From positions 44,957 through 108,956 of the forward strand of contig JBGSYN010000098.1 of assembly GCA_041750975.1 (NCBI GenBank): a stretch of 64,000 nucleotides of DNA, given 5' to 3'. How positions within the stretch are numbered: the stretch's first letter is position 1; each line of letters opens with the position of its first letter. A model generated the notes under the pieces. That model was not told the origin of the DNA and searched no databases. It saw nothing but the letters and a program-made list of their open reading frames with translations. A program made the position numbers and the translations under genes. This DNA is from JBGSYN01 sp041750975. Lineage in GTDB: Bacteria > Pseudomonadota > Alphaproteobacteria > Geminicoccales > Geminicoccaceae. Shown piece after piece: positions 25,865-33,905 of the stretch.

Positions 25865-27268
25865 ATGAGCATCGTACAGCCCGCATTGCTTTCGGGTGCG
25901 GAAGTCTGGCCCCTTGTCGAGGGCGGCAAAGGTGTCGCCGTGACCAATGGTCAGAGCAGTGGCGCCTGGGCCGCCGCGGGAGGTGTCGGAACCTTTTCGG
26001 GCGTCAACGCCGACCTCCTCGATGCTAATGGAGAATATATCCCTCTAGTGTTTTCGGGCAAGGATCGCGTCGAGCGCCATGAAGAACTGATCGATTACTC
26101 GATCAAGGGTGCGATCAGTCAGGCCAAGGTCGCGCACGAAATGCGTGCCGGCGAAGGGCGCGTTCATATGAATTTGCTTTGGGAGATGGGCGCCTGCGAG
26201 CGCGTGCTGCGGGGTGTCCTGGAAGGGGCGAAGGGCCTGATCCACGGTGTCACCTGCGGCGCGGGCATGCCTTACAAGCTCGGCGAAATCTGTGCCGAGC
26301 ACAACGTCCATTACTATCCGATCGTCTCTTCGACGCGCGCCTTTCGGGCACTCTGGAAGCGCGCCTATCACAAAGTGTCGGATTTCCTCGGCGCCGTTGT
26401 CTATGAAGATCCCTGGCTTGCGGGAGGCCACAATGGCCTCTCCAACAGCGAAGATCCGACTAGGCCGGAACCGCCCATCGGCCGTGTCCAGGAGTTGCGC
26501 AATATGATGTCGAGCCTTGGTCTCGGCAATGTGCCGATCGTCATGGCGGGCGGCGTCTGGCATCTCAAGGAATGGCGCGACTGGATCGGCAACAAGGAAC
26601 TCGGTCCCATTGCGTTCCAGTTCGGCACGCGGCCGCTGCTGACGCGCGAAAGTCCGATCCCGAACGGCTGGAAACGGCGCCTCGCCGAACTGGTCGACGG
26701 CGATGTTTTTCTGCACAGATTCTCACCGACGGGTTTCTATTCTTCGGCGGTGAAGAATTCTTTTCTCAAAGACCTGATGGGGCGATCGCAGCGTCAGGTG
26801 GAATTCTCCGAAGAGCCCGACCTTGCCAATGGCCGCGACTGGCCGATCGCCTATGGGCGTAGCCGGCTCTATGTCAGCGAGGCGGATCGTATGCGGATCG
26901 ATGGGTGGATCGATGAGGGTTACACCAAGCCGCTGCGGACCCCCGATCAGTCCCTGGTCTATGTGACACCGGATCGGGCGAGGACTATCCGACGCGATCA
27001 GGTCGATTGCATGGGTTGTCTCAGCCACTGCAAATTCAGCAATTGGAAGCAAGACGGCGACCACGCTACCGGCAAGCTGCCCGATCCACGCTCGTTCTGT
27101 ATTCAAAAGACCCTAATGGATGTAGCGCATGGCCGCGGCGAGCCCCTCGACAACCAGTTGATGTTCGCGGGCCATGGCGTCTATCGATTTGGGCAGGATC
27201 CGTTCTATGCCAACGGTTTCGTGCCGACGGTCAAACAGCTCGTCCAACGGATTTTGACCGGCAATTAG
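25865..27268 (+). CDS. Nitronate monooxygenase-like flavoprotein with C-terminal cysteine cluster
   Basis: A 467-residue protein of the nitronate monooxygenase/2-nitropropane dioxygenase-like FMN TIM-barrel family. Recognisable parts are MNLLWEMGACERVLRGVLEG, LIHGVTCGAGMPYKLGEI, VPIVMAGGVWHLKEW and AFQFGTRPLLTRES. Substrate is unknown. The C-terminal region has Cys382-x2-Cys385-x3-Cys389 (CMGCLSHC) and Cys412 (FCIQK), which could bind a metal or Fe-S cluster; classical nitronate monooxygenases lack this. It stands alone between pnp and a convergent gene. Confidence 0.8.
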   Translation: MSIVQPALLSGAEVWPLVEGGKGVAVTNGQSSGAWAAAGGVGTFSGVNADLLDANGEYIPLVFSGKDRVERHEELIDYSIKGAISQAKVAHEMRAGEGRVHMNLLWEMGACERVLRGVLEGAKGLIHGVTCGAGMPYKLGEICAEHNVHYYPIVSSTRAFRALWKRAYHKVSDFLGAVVYEDPWLAGGHNGLSNSEDPTRPEPPIGRVQELRNMMSSLGLGNVPIVMAGGVWHLKEWRDWIGNKELGPIAFQFGTRPLLTRESPIPNGWKRRLAELVDGDVFLHRFSPTGFYSSAVKNSFLKDLMGRSQRQVEFSEEPDLANGRDWPIAYGRSRLYVSEADRMRIDGWIDEGYTKPLRTPDQSLVYVTPDRARTIRRDQVDCMGCLSHCKFSNWKQDGDHATGKLPDPRSFCIQKTLMDVAHGRGEPLDNQLMFAGHGVYRFGQDPFYANGFVPTVKQLVQRILTGN

Positions 27269-27293
27269 GGCGATTGTTTCGGGCGGGTTTGCG

Positions 27294-27812
27294 TTAGTTT
27301 TGAAGCTCATAGGGTAGGACGCCCCAAACCCGGTCGCCCTGGACCCATCCGAGCGTGTCCTCAAGTTCGACGAGACACCATTGGGCGCGGCAATAGAAGA
27401 GTTCGGCAACGACCCCGGGTTCGGCGCGAACGACGACACGTGCATCCGGTTCCGGTGCGCGCCTGATCGGTTCGATCTCGTCTTTGAAGAATACCATGCG
27501 CTGACTTGAGAGGAGGCGGGAATGGACCCAGCCTTGTTCGCCCTCATGATCCTCGATCTGACGCCAAGCGTCGAACTCATCGATGATCTTGACCGGATAG
27601 CCCTGCCGGCCGAAAACCCATTTGATCGGATATTCCGGGCCCGGGCCGGTGCGGACATTGATCTCCTTCGACGCCAGCGAAACCATCCGTGGAATCGGCA
27701 GGCCGATTTCCCCGATCCGCGTCGCATTCTGGGCTTGAGCCTGACCGATTTGCGCCGACACGATCAAGAGTAGCGCGGCCGCCAGTTTCCGTACCTTGGG
27801 CAAGGCCGTCAT
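27294..27812 (-). CDS. Secreted SH3-like domain protein
   Basis: A 172-residue exported protein. A signal peptide (KLAAALLLIVSAQIGQAQAQ) is followed by two bacterial SH3-like repeats. The first reads INVRTGPGPEYPIKWVFGRQ and ends QGWVHSRLLSSQR; the second ends LGWVQGDRVWGV. Such SH3 proteins usually bind the cell wall or act as periplasmic adaptors. The role is unknown. It faces the thiamine operon divergently across 27813-28125. Confidence 0.85.
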   Translation of the reverse strand: MTALPKVRKLAAALLLIVSAQIGQAQAQNATRIGEIGLPIPRMVSLASKEINVRTGPGPEYPIKWVFGRQGYPVKIIDEFDAWRQIEDHEGEQGWVHSRLLSSQRMVFFKDEIEPIRRAPEPDARVVVRAEPGVVAELFYCRAQWCLVELEDTLGWVQGDRVWGVLPYELQN

Positions 27813-27975
27813 TTCGCTTTAAGTAAGCTTCTCAAACTATTGAATCCAAATGTTTGCTTGCTCCTATAGGTTGAAGTGGCTGGGTGTGTCCTAGCCATAG
27901 TTGAGGTGCGGATCAACTTTGACGTCCTCTGGGGGGTTGTGGAACCGCTGGCGGAGGGGCATGTTCATGAAATGG

Positions 27976-28067
27976 ATCTCAACGGGGAGCCCCTTCGGGG
28001 GCTGAGAGGTGCAGCAGCACGACCCGTCGAACCTGATCCGGCTCGTACCGGCGAAGGGATCTGAGAT
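27976..28067 (+). promoter_or_regulatory. Thiamine pyrophosphate (TPP) riboswitch, thi box
   Basis: The classic thi-box parts occur in order: a ggggagcc arm, CTGAGA at 28002-28007, ACCCGT, ACCTGATC beginning at 28031, and a pyrophosphate-helix hairpin ending ccggcgaaggga. A possible closing P1 pairs atctca (27976-27981) with tgagat (28062-28067). It is 58 nt ahead of thiM. There is no terminator between them, so control is probably at translation. A tcctt stretch (about 28094-28098) could pair with the thiM ggagga site. TPP binding would shut off the salvage and uptake operon. Confidence 0.95.
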
Positions 28068-28125
28068 GCTCGTCATACCCAGAGCATAGCTAATTCCTTC
28101 GCCGCCATTGCGCGATGGAGGATTC

Positions 28126-28902
28126 TTGGTCGGCGCCGAAAAATCCAGTGACGCATTGCCCAAACGGGCCGCCGCTTGCCTGGTGGCGATCCGCAAGGAG
28201 CGGCCGATGGTGCATTGCCTCACGAACTATGTGGCGATGAATATTTCGGCCAACGTGTTGCTGGCCGCAGGGGCGGTGCCAAGCATGACGATGACCCCCC
28301 GGTCCATGTCCGATTTCGTTCGTTCGACCCAAGCTCTTGTAGTTAATCTCGGCATGCTCGAGCCGGAGCGCGAGAGGGCCTCCAAGATTGCTGTCGAGCA
28401 AGCGGTGTTGCTTGGTCGGCCCTGGGTTTTGGATCCGGTCAAGATCGAACGATCCGGCGCCAGGCTCGGTTTTGCGCAAGAGCTGCTAGGGCAAAACGCT
28501 TCGGCGATGCGGGCCAATCGCAACGAAATCGAAGCCCTCGCCGATGCGATGGAGGCGCCCGACCTGCATGGGCTCGCCGCCCAACTCAATTGTGTCGTTG
28601 CCGAGACCGGCAGCAACGACGTGATTGGCGACGGCACGCGCCGTGGCAGGATCGCCAATGGTCACCCCTTGATGGATCGCGTGACCGCCATGGGCTGTGC
28701 GGCCTCGGCATTGATGGGGGCATTTCTGGCGGTCGAGCCGGATCCGTTCATTGCGACATGCTCGGCCCTCCTGGTCTTCGGCATAGCCGGTGAAATCGCC
28801 GGCGAGCATGCCCGTGGACCCGGAACCTTTCAGCCCAATTTGCTCGATGCGCTCTTTGCGCTCGATGAAAGAACCATCATGAATCATGCGAGGGTTGAAT
28901 GA
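28126..28902 (+). CDS. thiM: Hydroxyethylthiazole kinase
   Basis: A 258-residue ribokinase-fold enzyme phosphorylating the thiazole alcohol (HET) during thiamine salvage. Family motifs are VHCLTNYVAMNISANVLLA, PWVLDPVK, RANRNEIEAL and DRVTAMGCAASALMGAF, which holds the catalytic Cys/Gly region. TTG 28126 is preferred: ggagga lies about 5 nt upstream. TTG 28108 in the same frame has no such site. It is the first gene after the TPP riboswitch and overlaps thiE by 4 nt. Confidence 0.93.
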   Translation: MVGAEKSSDALPKRAAACLVAIRKERPMVHCLTNYVAMNISANVLLAAGAVPSMTMTPRSMSDFVRSTQALVVNLGMLEPERERASKIAVEQAVLLGRPWVLDPVKIERSGARLGFAQELLGQNASAMRANRNEIEALADAMEAPDLHGLAAQLNCVVAETGSNDVIGDGTRRGRIANGHPLMDRVTAMGCAASALMGAFLAVEPDPFIATCSALLVFGIAGEIAGEHARGPGTFQPNLLDALFALDERTIMNHARVE

Positions 28903-29567
28903 AACCCGAACTCGATCTGCGGCTCTACGCACTTATCGATCCCGAACACTGTGGCGGCCGTGCCTCGGCCGACGTAGCGGTTTCGGCAGTACGTGGCGGC
29001 GCCACGCTCCTGCAATACCGGGACAAGCGGCATACGACCCATCGGCAAATCGAACTGGTCCGGGCCATTCTCAATGCGGCGGCGCCATCCGGCGTGCCGG
29101 TCCTGGTCAACGATCGTGTCGACGTGGCGCTCGCCAGTGGCGCTCACGGCGTCCATCTCGGTCGGGACGATATGACCCTCGCCGATGCCCGCCGGTTGAT
29201 GGGGAGCGACGCAGTCATCGGCGGCACAGTGCATTTCGTCGAGGAAGCCGATGCTATCGAGCCCGATTTGGTCGATTATGTCGGCCTCGGGCCGGTATTC
29301 GCTACTTCGAGCAAGACCGCCAACGATCCCGCGCTCGGGGCCTCGGGTCTGGCATCGTTACTCGGTTATTGGCGCCGGCATGCGCCGAACGTTCCGGCCT
29401 GCGCCATTGCCGGGATCGCACCTGTGAATGCGGCCGAGGTTCTGGCTACGGGGATCGATGGTATCGCCGTGATCTCCGCCATCGGCATGGCCGCGGATGT
29501 CGAGGCTGCCGCGCGACATTTGCGTCAGATCGTGGAGAGTGCGACTTCCCGCGGCAGGGCCGCATGA
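28899..29567 (+). CDS. thiE: Thiamine-phosphate synthase
   Basis: A 222-residue TIM-barrel enzyme joining HMP-PP and HET-P to thiamine phosphate. Marks are TLLQYRDKRHTTHRQIE, VLVNDRVDVALASGAHGVHL, GRDDM and DYVGLGPVFATSSK. It starts at an ATGA overlap with thiM and ends with another ATGA at thiD, so translation is probably coupled. Confidence 0.95.
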   Translation: MKPELDLRLYALIDPEHCGGRASADVAVSAVRGGATLLQYRDKRHTTHRQIELVRAILNAAAPSGVPVLVNDRVDVALASGAHGVHLGRDDMTLADARRLMGSDAVIGGTVHFVEEADAIEPDLVDYVGLGPVFATSSKTANDPALGASGLASLLGYWRRHAPNVPACAIAGIAPVNAAEVLATGIDGIAVISAIGMAADVEAAARHLRQIVESATSRGRAA

Positions 29568-30379
29568 CCGCCATCGCCCTGACCATTGCAGGCTCGGACA
29601 GCGGCGGTGGTGCCGGAATCCAGGCCGATCTCAAAACCTTCTCGGCACTCGGCGTCTTTGGCTGCTCGGCTATCACCGCCCTGACGGCACAGAACACGCA
29701 ATCGGTAAGCGGCATTCGGGATGTCGATCCCGACTTCATCGCAGCACAGATCGATGCCGTATTCGACGATCTTGCGATCGATGCCGTCAAAATCGGGATG
29801 CTGAGCCGGCCCGAGACCATCGAGGTGGTAGCCGAACGCCTCAGGCATTGGCGTCCGAATTGGATCGTGCTCGATCCGGTGATGGTTTCGAAGAGTGGTG
29901 CGAAACTCCTGCAGGACAATGCGATAGCCGCCTTGCGCGAGCACTTGATCCCGCTGGCAAGCCTGATCACGCCAAATCTTCCCGAAGCGCGCCTGCTGAT
30001 CGGTGACGACGGTACGTCATCGCTGAAGCTCGGTGCGCTGGCGGCTCGACTCCAGGGCCTGGGGTCGAGAAACGTGCTGATCAAGGGCGGTCATCTCGAT
30101 ACCGAAGACTGTCCCGACCTCCTGCTCTACGGCGGCGAGCATTACCGTCTGAACGGGCCGCGGATCGCGACGCGCAATACTCATGGGACCGGCTGCACCT
30201 TGTCGGCCGCCATCGCCGCCGAGTTGGCCAAGGGCCAGCCGCTGCCCACAGCCGTCAAGGCCGCCAAGGACTATCTGACAAAGGCACTCGAGGCCGCGGA
30301 TGGACTGGAGGTCGGCAAGGGCTTCGGGCCGGTCCATCACTTTCATGCGTTTTGGTCGAAGGAGGGGCCGAGGTCATGA
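29564..30379 (+). CDS. thiD: Hydroxymethylpyrimidine/phosphomethylpyrimidine kinase
   Basis: A 271-residue ribokinase-like enzyme that makes HMP-PP for ThiE. It begins TAIALTIAGSDSGGGAGIQA and contains DAVKIGMLSRPETIE, LDPVMVSKSGAKLL and the anion-hole motif NTHGTGCTLSAAIAAEL. ATG 29564 overlaps the thiE stop (ATGA); the open frame back to 28886 only overlies thiE. With thiM and thiE it completes a salvage route. No de novo thiC or thiG is in the window. Confidence 0.96.
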   Translation: MTAIALTIAGSDSGGGAGIQADLKTFSALGVFGCSAITALTAQNTQSVSGIRDVDPDFIAAQIDAVFDDLAIDAVKIGMLSRPETIEVVAERLRHWRPNWIVLDPVMVSKSGAKLLQDNAIAALREHLIPLASLITPNLPEARLLIGDDGTSSLKLGALAARLQGLGSRNVLIKGGHLDTEDCPDLLLYGGEHYRLNGPRIATRNTHGTGCTLSAAIAAELAKGQPLPTAVKAAKDYLTKALEAADGLEVGKGFGPVHHFHAFWSKEGPRS

Positions 30380-31467
30380 CCCACATCACGCGCCGCACGG
30401 CACTTGCTTCGGCGGCGGCTTCAACCCTCGCCACACCGATTTTGGCCGCGCCCTCGATCGCACGTGCGCAGACCCCTCTGCAATGGCGCATGGTGACGTC
30501 CTGGCCGCGCAACCTGCCGGGACCGGGTGTGAGCGCCCGACGTCTGGCGGAGCGTATCACGACGATGAGCCAGGGCCGGATCGAGATCAAACTCTACTCG
30601 GCCGAAGAAATCGTGCCGGCCTTCGGTGTCATGGACGCGGTCGGCGGAGAAGTCGCCGAGATCGGCCATACCGCGGCCGTCTTCTGGATGGGCAAGATCA
30701 AGGCCGCCGCTTTCTTCCTGTCGATTCCCTATGGTCTGACGCCGCTCGAGCACAATGCCTGGATCGAGCAGGGTGGCGGTCAAGCACTCTGGGACGAACT
30801 CTATGCCGATCTTGGCGTCAAACCGTTCATGGCCGGGAATACCGGGATGTCGATGGGCGGCTGGTTCAAGAATGAGCTGCATTCGAAGACCGATCTCGAG
30901 GGTCTGAAGTTCCGCATGCCCGGCCTCGGTGGCGAGATGTATGGGGGCATGGGTATTGTTCAGGTATCGACCCCACCCGGACAGATCTTGCCCGAACTGC
31001 AGCGAGGCACGATCGACGCGGCCGAGTTCGCCGGGCCGTCGAGCGATCTGGCCCTGGCACTTTATCGTGCCGCACCCTTCTACTACTGGCCCGGACTGCA
31101 TGAGCCCAACGGCACCGGCGAGTGCATCATCAACAACCGGGTTTGGCAGGAGCTTGACGAGAATCTGAAGACGATTGTCGCCACTGCCTGTGCCGCTGAG
31201 AATGCCGCTGCCCTGGCCGAAGCGGAAATGCGCAATGCCGAGGCCTTGCGGGCTTTGGTCGAGGATCACGGCGTTCAGCTGCGGCAATTTCCAAGGGATA
31301 TCGAAGCTGCGGCAAGGCCGGTGGCGCGCGACGTGCTCGCCCAGTTCGATGCCGAAGGTGGGCTCGATGCCAGGATCTACCGGTCCTACGTGGCCATGCT
31401 CGAGCGCGAGCGCCGATGGTCCGATGTTTCGGTTCGAGCCTTTCTCGATGCGCGCGAGCGCGGCTGA
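30376..31467 (+). CDS. TakP-like TRAP transporter solute-binding protein without membrane partners
   Basis: A 363-residue periplasmic binding protein of the DctP/TakP type. It has a probable Tat/Sec leader (THITRRTALASAAASTLATP). The core reads WRMVTSWPRNLPGPGVSARR, then GNTGMSMGGWFKNEL, GLKFRMPGLGGEMYGGMGI and GTIDAAEFAGPSSDLAL, close in layout to the 2-oxo-acid-binding TakP group. The start overlaps the thiD stop (ATGA). No DctQ or DctM genes follow; ABC genes do. So either it binds a ligand for another transporter or works with a distant TRAP pair. Placement in a TPP operon suggests a thiamine-related ligand. Confidence 0.88.
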   Translation: MTHITRRTALASAAASTLATPILAAPSIARAQTPLQWRMVTSWPRNLPGPGVSARRLAERITTMSQGRIEIKLYSAEEIVPAFGVMDAVGGEVAEIGHTAAVFWMGKIKAAAFFLSIPYGLTPLEHNAWIEQGGGQALWDELYADLGVKPFMAGNTGMSMGGWFKNELHSKTDLEGLKFRMPGLGGEMYGGMGIVQVSTPPGQILPELQRGTIDAAEFAGPSSDLALALYRAAPFYYWPGLHEPNGTGECIINNRVWQELDENLKTIVATACAAENAAALAEAEMRNAEALRALVEDHGVQLRQFPRDIEAAARPVARDVLAQFDAEGGLDARIYRSYVAMLERERRWSDVSVRAFLDARERG

Positions 31468-32215
31468 AGGGGCGCCGCCGCCGGCGCCCACGGTCACGAT
31501 CGGTATCCGCCGGCTCGACTATGACGGCCGGACGGTCTTCGAGAATTTGCGGCTGCGCCTCGCGGGCGGCATGTGGACCTGTCTGCTCGGGCCTTCAGGT
31601 GTCGGCAAAACCAGCCTGCTGCGCCTGATTGCCGGCCTCGAGGACGGGGCCTTCATCAGCACCGATGATGGCGCGGGTCTCAAAGGGCGTATCGCCTTCA
31701 TGGCGCAGCAGGATCTGTTGCTGCCATGGCTCGCGGTCGAGGACAATGTGCTCCTCGGGAACCGTTTACGCGGCCGGGGCCGGGCAGATCTCGACAAGGC
31801 ACGTGACATCCTCGAGCGTGTCGGCCTCGGCAGCTGCGGCCGGTCGATGCCCTCGACCTTGTCGGGCGGTATGAGGCAGCGTGTGGCGCTGGCCCGGACC
31901 TTGATGGAGGATCGGCCGGTGGTGCTGATGGACGAGCCTTTTTCGGCCCTCGATGTGATCACCCGGCATCGACTGCAGGATCTTGCGGCGGAGGTGCTGC
32001 ACAACCGGACCGTGTTGCTGGTGACCCATAATCCGCTCGAGGCCTTGCGGTTGGGACATGCAATCCATGTGCTTGGCGGCGAGCCGGTGCATCTTCGCCA
32101 ACTACCGCTACCGCCGAGCCCGACGCCGCGATCGCCGACGGATCCGACCCTGCTGGCACGCCAGGGCGAACTCCTGGAGGAACTTGCCGCCAGAACGATC
32201 TGGCAGGTGGCCTGA
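31448..32215 (+). CDS. thiZ: ABC transporter ATP-binding protein, probable thiamine-precursor importer (ThiZ-like)
   Basis: A 255-residue ABC ATPase. Walker A is GPSGVGKTS, the signature motif is STLSGGMRQRVALARTLM, Walker B is VVLMDEPFSALD, and the H-loop is VTHNPLEAL. ATG 31448 lies inside the 3' end of the TRAP binding protein gene; the frame is open to 31175 only through overlap. It resembles the SsuB/TauB/ThiZ group. Function is assigned from the riboswitch operon and the THI5-like binding protein. Confidence 0.85.
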   Translation: MRASAAEGAPPPAPTVTIGIRRLDYDGRTVFENLRLRLAGGMWTCLLGPSGVGKTSLLRLIAGLEDGAFISTDDGAGLKGRIAFMAQQDLLLPWLAVEDNVLLGNRLRGRGRADLDKARDILERVGLGSCGRSMPSTLSGGMRQRVALARTLMEDRPVVLMDEPFSALDVITRHRLQDLAAEVLHNRTVLLVTHNPLEALRLGHAIHVLGGEPVHLRQLPLPPSPTPRSPTDPTLLARQGELLEELAARTIWQVA

Positions 32216-32967
32216 TGCTCTGGCTCCGCATGGTTCTCACAGCCGGCGGTCTGGTCCTGCTTTGGCAGACCATCATCATTGTGACGGATGTTCCACCCTT
32301 CATTCTCCCTGGGCCGATTGCGGTACTGTCCACCTTGATCGGGCGGGCTCCGGTTATTGCACATCATGCGGCGATCACCGCGACCGAGATCATTGCCGGC
32401 ATCGTGATCGGCACTTTGGTCGGCGCGATGAGTGCCCTGCTTCTGGTCTCATTCCGCACCGCGCGGCGGTGGCTGATGCCAGTCCTTGTCGTCAGCCAGG
32501 CTTTGCCGGTTTTCGCACTGGCGCCGCTGCTCGTGTTGTGGCTCGGCTACGGCATGGGCTCGAAGATCGCGATGGCTGTGCTCATTATTTATTTCCCCGT
32601 CACGGCGGCCTTTTACGACGGCCTACGTCGTGCCGATACCGGCTGGATCGAGCTTGCCCGCGTGATGAATGCGACACCGCGCGCCATCCTGATGCAAATC
32701 CGGATCCCGGCAGCACTGCCTGCATTCGGCTCCGGGCTCAGGGTCGCGGCATCTGTGGCACCGATCGGGGCGGTCGTGGGGGAGTGGGTCGGCTCGAGCG
32801 GCGGTCTCGGCTACCTGATGCTGCACGCCAATGCGAGGATGCAGGTCGATCTGATGTTTGCGGCATTGAGCGTGTTGGCGGCGATGGGGCTCGGCCTCTA
32901 CTTCGCCGTCGATTTCGGACTGCGCCGCGTGATCTTTTGGCAAGCCGAGAGTTTGGAGCGCACATGA
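32215..32967 (+). CDS. thiX: ABC transporter permease, ThiX-like
   Basis: A 250-residue inner-membrane permease with about six hydrophobic segments. The coupling-helix EAA-type region reads ARVMNATPRAILMQIRIPAA with GSGLRVAASVAPIGAVVGEW. It belongs to the SsuC/TauC/ThiX permease type. Its ATG overlaps the thiZ stop by one base and its TGA overlaps the thiY ATG, giving a tightly coupled ZXY set. Confidence 0.87.
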   Translation: MLWLRMVLTAGGLVLLWQTIIIVTDVPPFILPGPIAVLSTLIGRAPVIAHHAAITATEIIAGIVIGTLVGAMSALLLVSFRTARRWLMPVLVVSQALPVFALAPLLVLWLGYGMGSKIAMAVLIIYFPVTAAFYDGLRRADTGWIELARVMNATPRAILMQIRIPAALPAFGSGLRVAASVAPIGAVVGEWVGSSGGLGYLMLHANARMQVDLMFAALSVLAAMGLGLYFAVDFGLRRVIFWQAESLERT

Positions 32968-33905
32968 GAATTTGGGCATGCTGCATTATTGCAGCCTTGG
33001 CGATGACGACGTCCGCACGAGCCGCGGATGAGCTTACCGTGGTGCTCGACTGGTTCGTTAATCCGGACCATGGCCCCTTGGTGATCGCCCAGGAAAAAGG
33101 CTTCTTCGCGGCGCAAAATCTGGAGGTGGAACTGATAGCACCCGCCGATCCGAACGATCCACCCAAGCTTGTCGCCGCCGGCAGAGCCGATATCGCCGTC
33201 TCCTACCAGCCGCAACTCCACCTTCAGGTGCAGGAAGGCCTGCCATTGTCGCGCATCGGTACGCTGGTGGCGACACCGCTCAACACCTTGGTCGTTCTCG
33301 AGGATGGACCGATCGAAGCGATTGCCGATTTGAAGGGCAGGAATGTTGGCTTTTCGGTCGGTGGCTTCGAGGAGGCGCTACTCGGCGCCATGCTGGAAAG
33401 GCATGGTCTGACACTTGATGAGGTGCGGCTCATCAACGTCAATTTCTCGCTCTCTCCGTCCTTGATCACCGGCCAGACGGACGCCGTGATTGGTGCCTTC
33501 CGAAATTTCGAGCTCAACCAGATGGATATCGTCGGCGAGCCGGGGCTCGCGTTCTTTCCCGAGGAAGAAGGTGTCCCGCCCTATGACGAGTTGATCTACC
33601 TCGCCAACAACGCCGATCTCGGGCGGGACGAACTGAAACGGTTTCTCGTAGCGGTCGAGACGGCAACGCACTGGCTGATCAACCACCCGGATGAAGCCTG
33701 GGACATCTTCAAGGCCTATCAGCCCGACCTTGATGACGAACTCAATTCCAGGGCCTGGCAAGACACGCTGCCGCGTTTTTCACTCTCACCTGCGGCACTC
33801 GACACTGGCCGCTATGCCCGATTTGCGGCCTTTCTCGAGGACCGCGGACTGATCGCCGATCCGCCCGCGGTCGCTAACTATGCCGTGGATTTGAACGCCG
33901 AGTGA
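32964..33905 (+). CDS. thiY: NMT1/THI5-like substrate-binding protein, probable formylaminopyrimidine/HMP binder (ThiY)
   Basis: A 313-residue exported protein with a short signal peptide (ACCIIAALAMTTSARAADE). The NMT1/THI5-like core includes LTVVLDWFVNPDHGPLVIAQ, AAGRADIAVSYQPQLHLQVQ and GFSVGGFEEALL. ThiY proteins are known to bind formylaminopyrimidine for salvage of thiamine breakdown products. The TPP switch and thiD support a pyrimidine ligand, but the precise one is inferred. ATG 32964 is at an ATGA overlap. The stop abuts the convergent oxygenase gene. Confidence 0.87.
   Translation: MRIWACCIIAALAMTTSARAADELTVVLDWFVNPDHGPLVIAQEKGFFAAQNLEVELIAPADPNDPPKLVAAGRADIAVSYQPQLHLQVQEGLPLSRIGTLVATPLNTLVVLEDGPIEAIADLKGRNVGFSVGGFEEALLGAMLERHGLTLDEVRLINVNFSLSPSLITGQTDAVIGAFRNFELNQMDIVGEPGLAFFPEEEGVPPYDELIYLANNADLGRDELKRFLVAVETATHWLINHPDEAWDIFKAYQPDLDDELNSRAWQDTLPRFSLSPAALDTGRYARFAAFLEDRGLIADPPAVANYAVDLNAE

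Noticed and set aside
27876..28064. 62-residue open frame overlapping the TPP riboswitch
   Set aside because: It runs through the aptamer sequence, has no family resemblance and no better explanation than chance.
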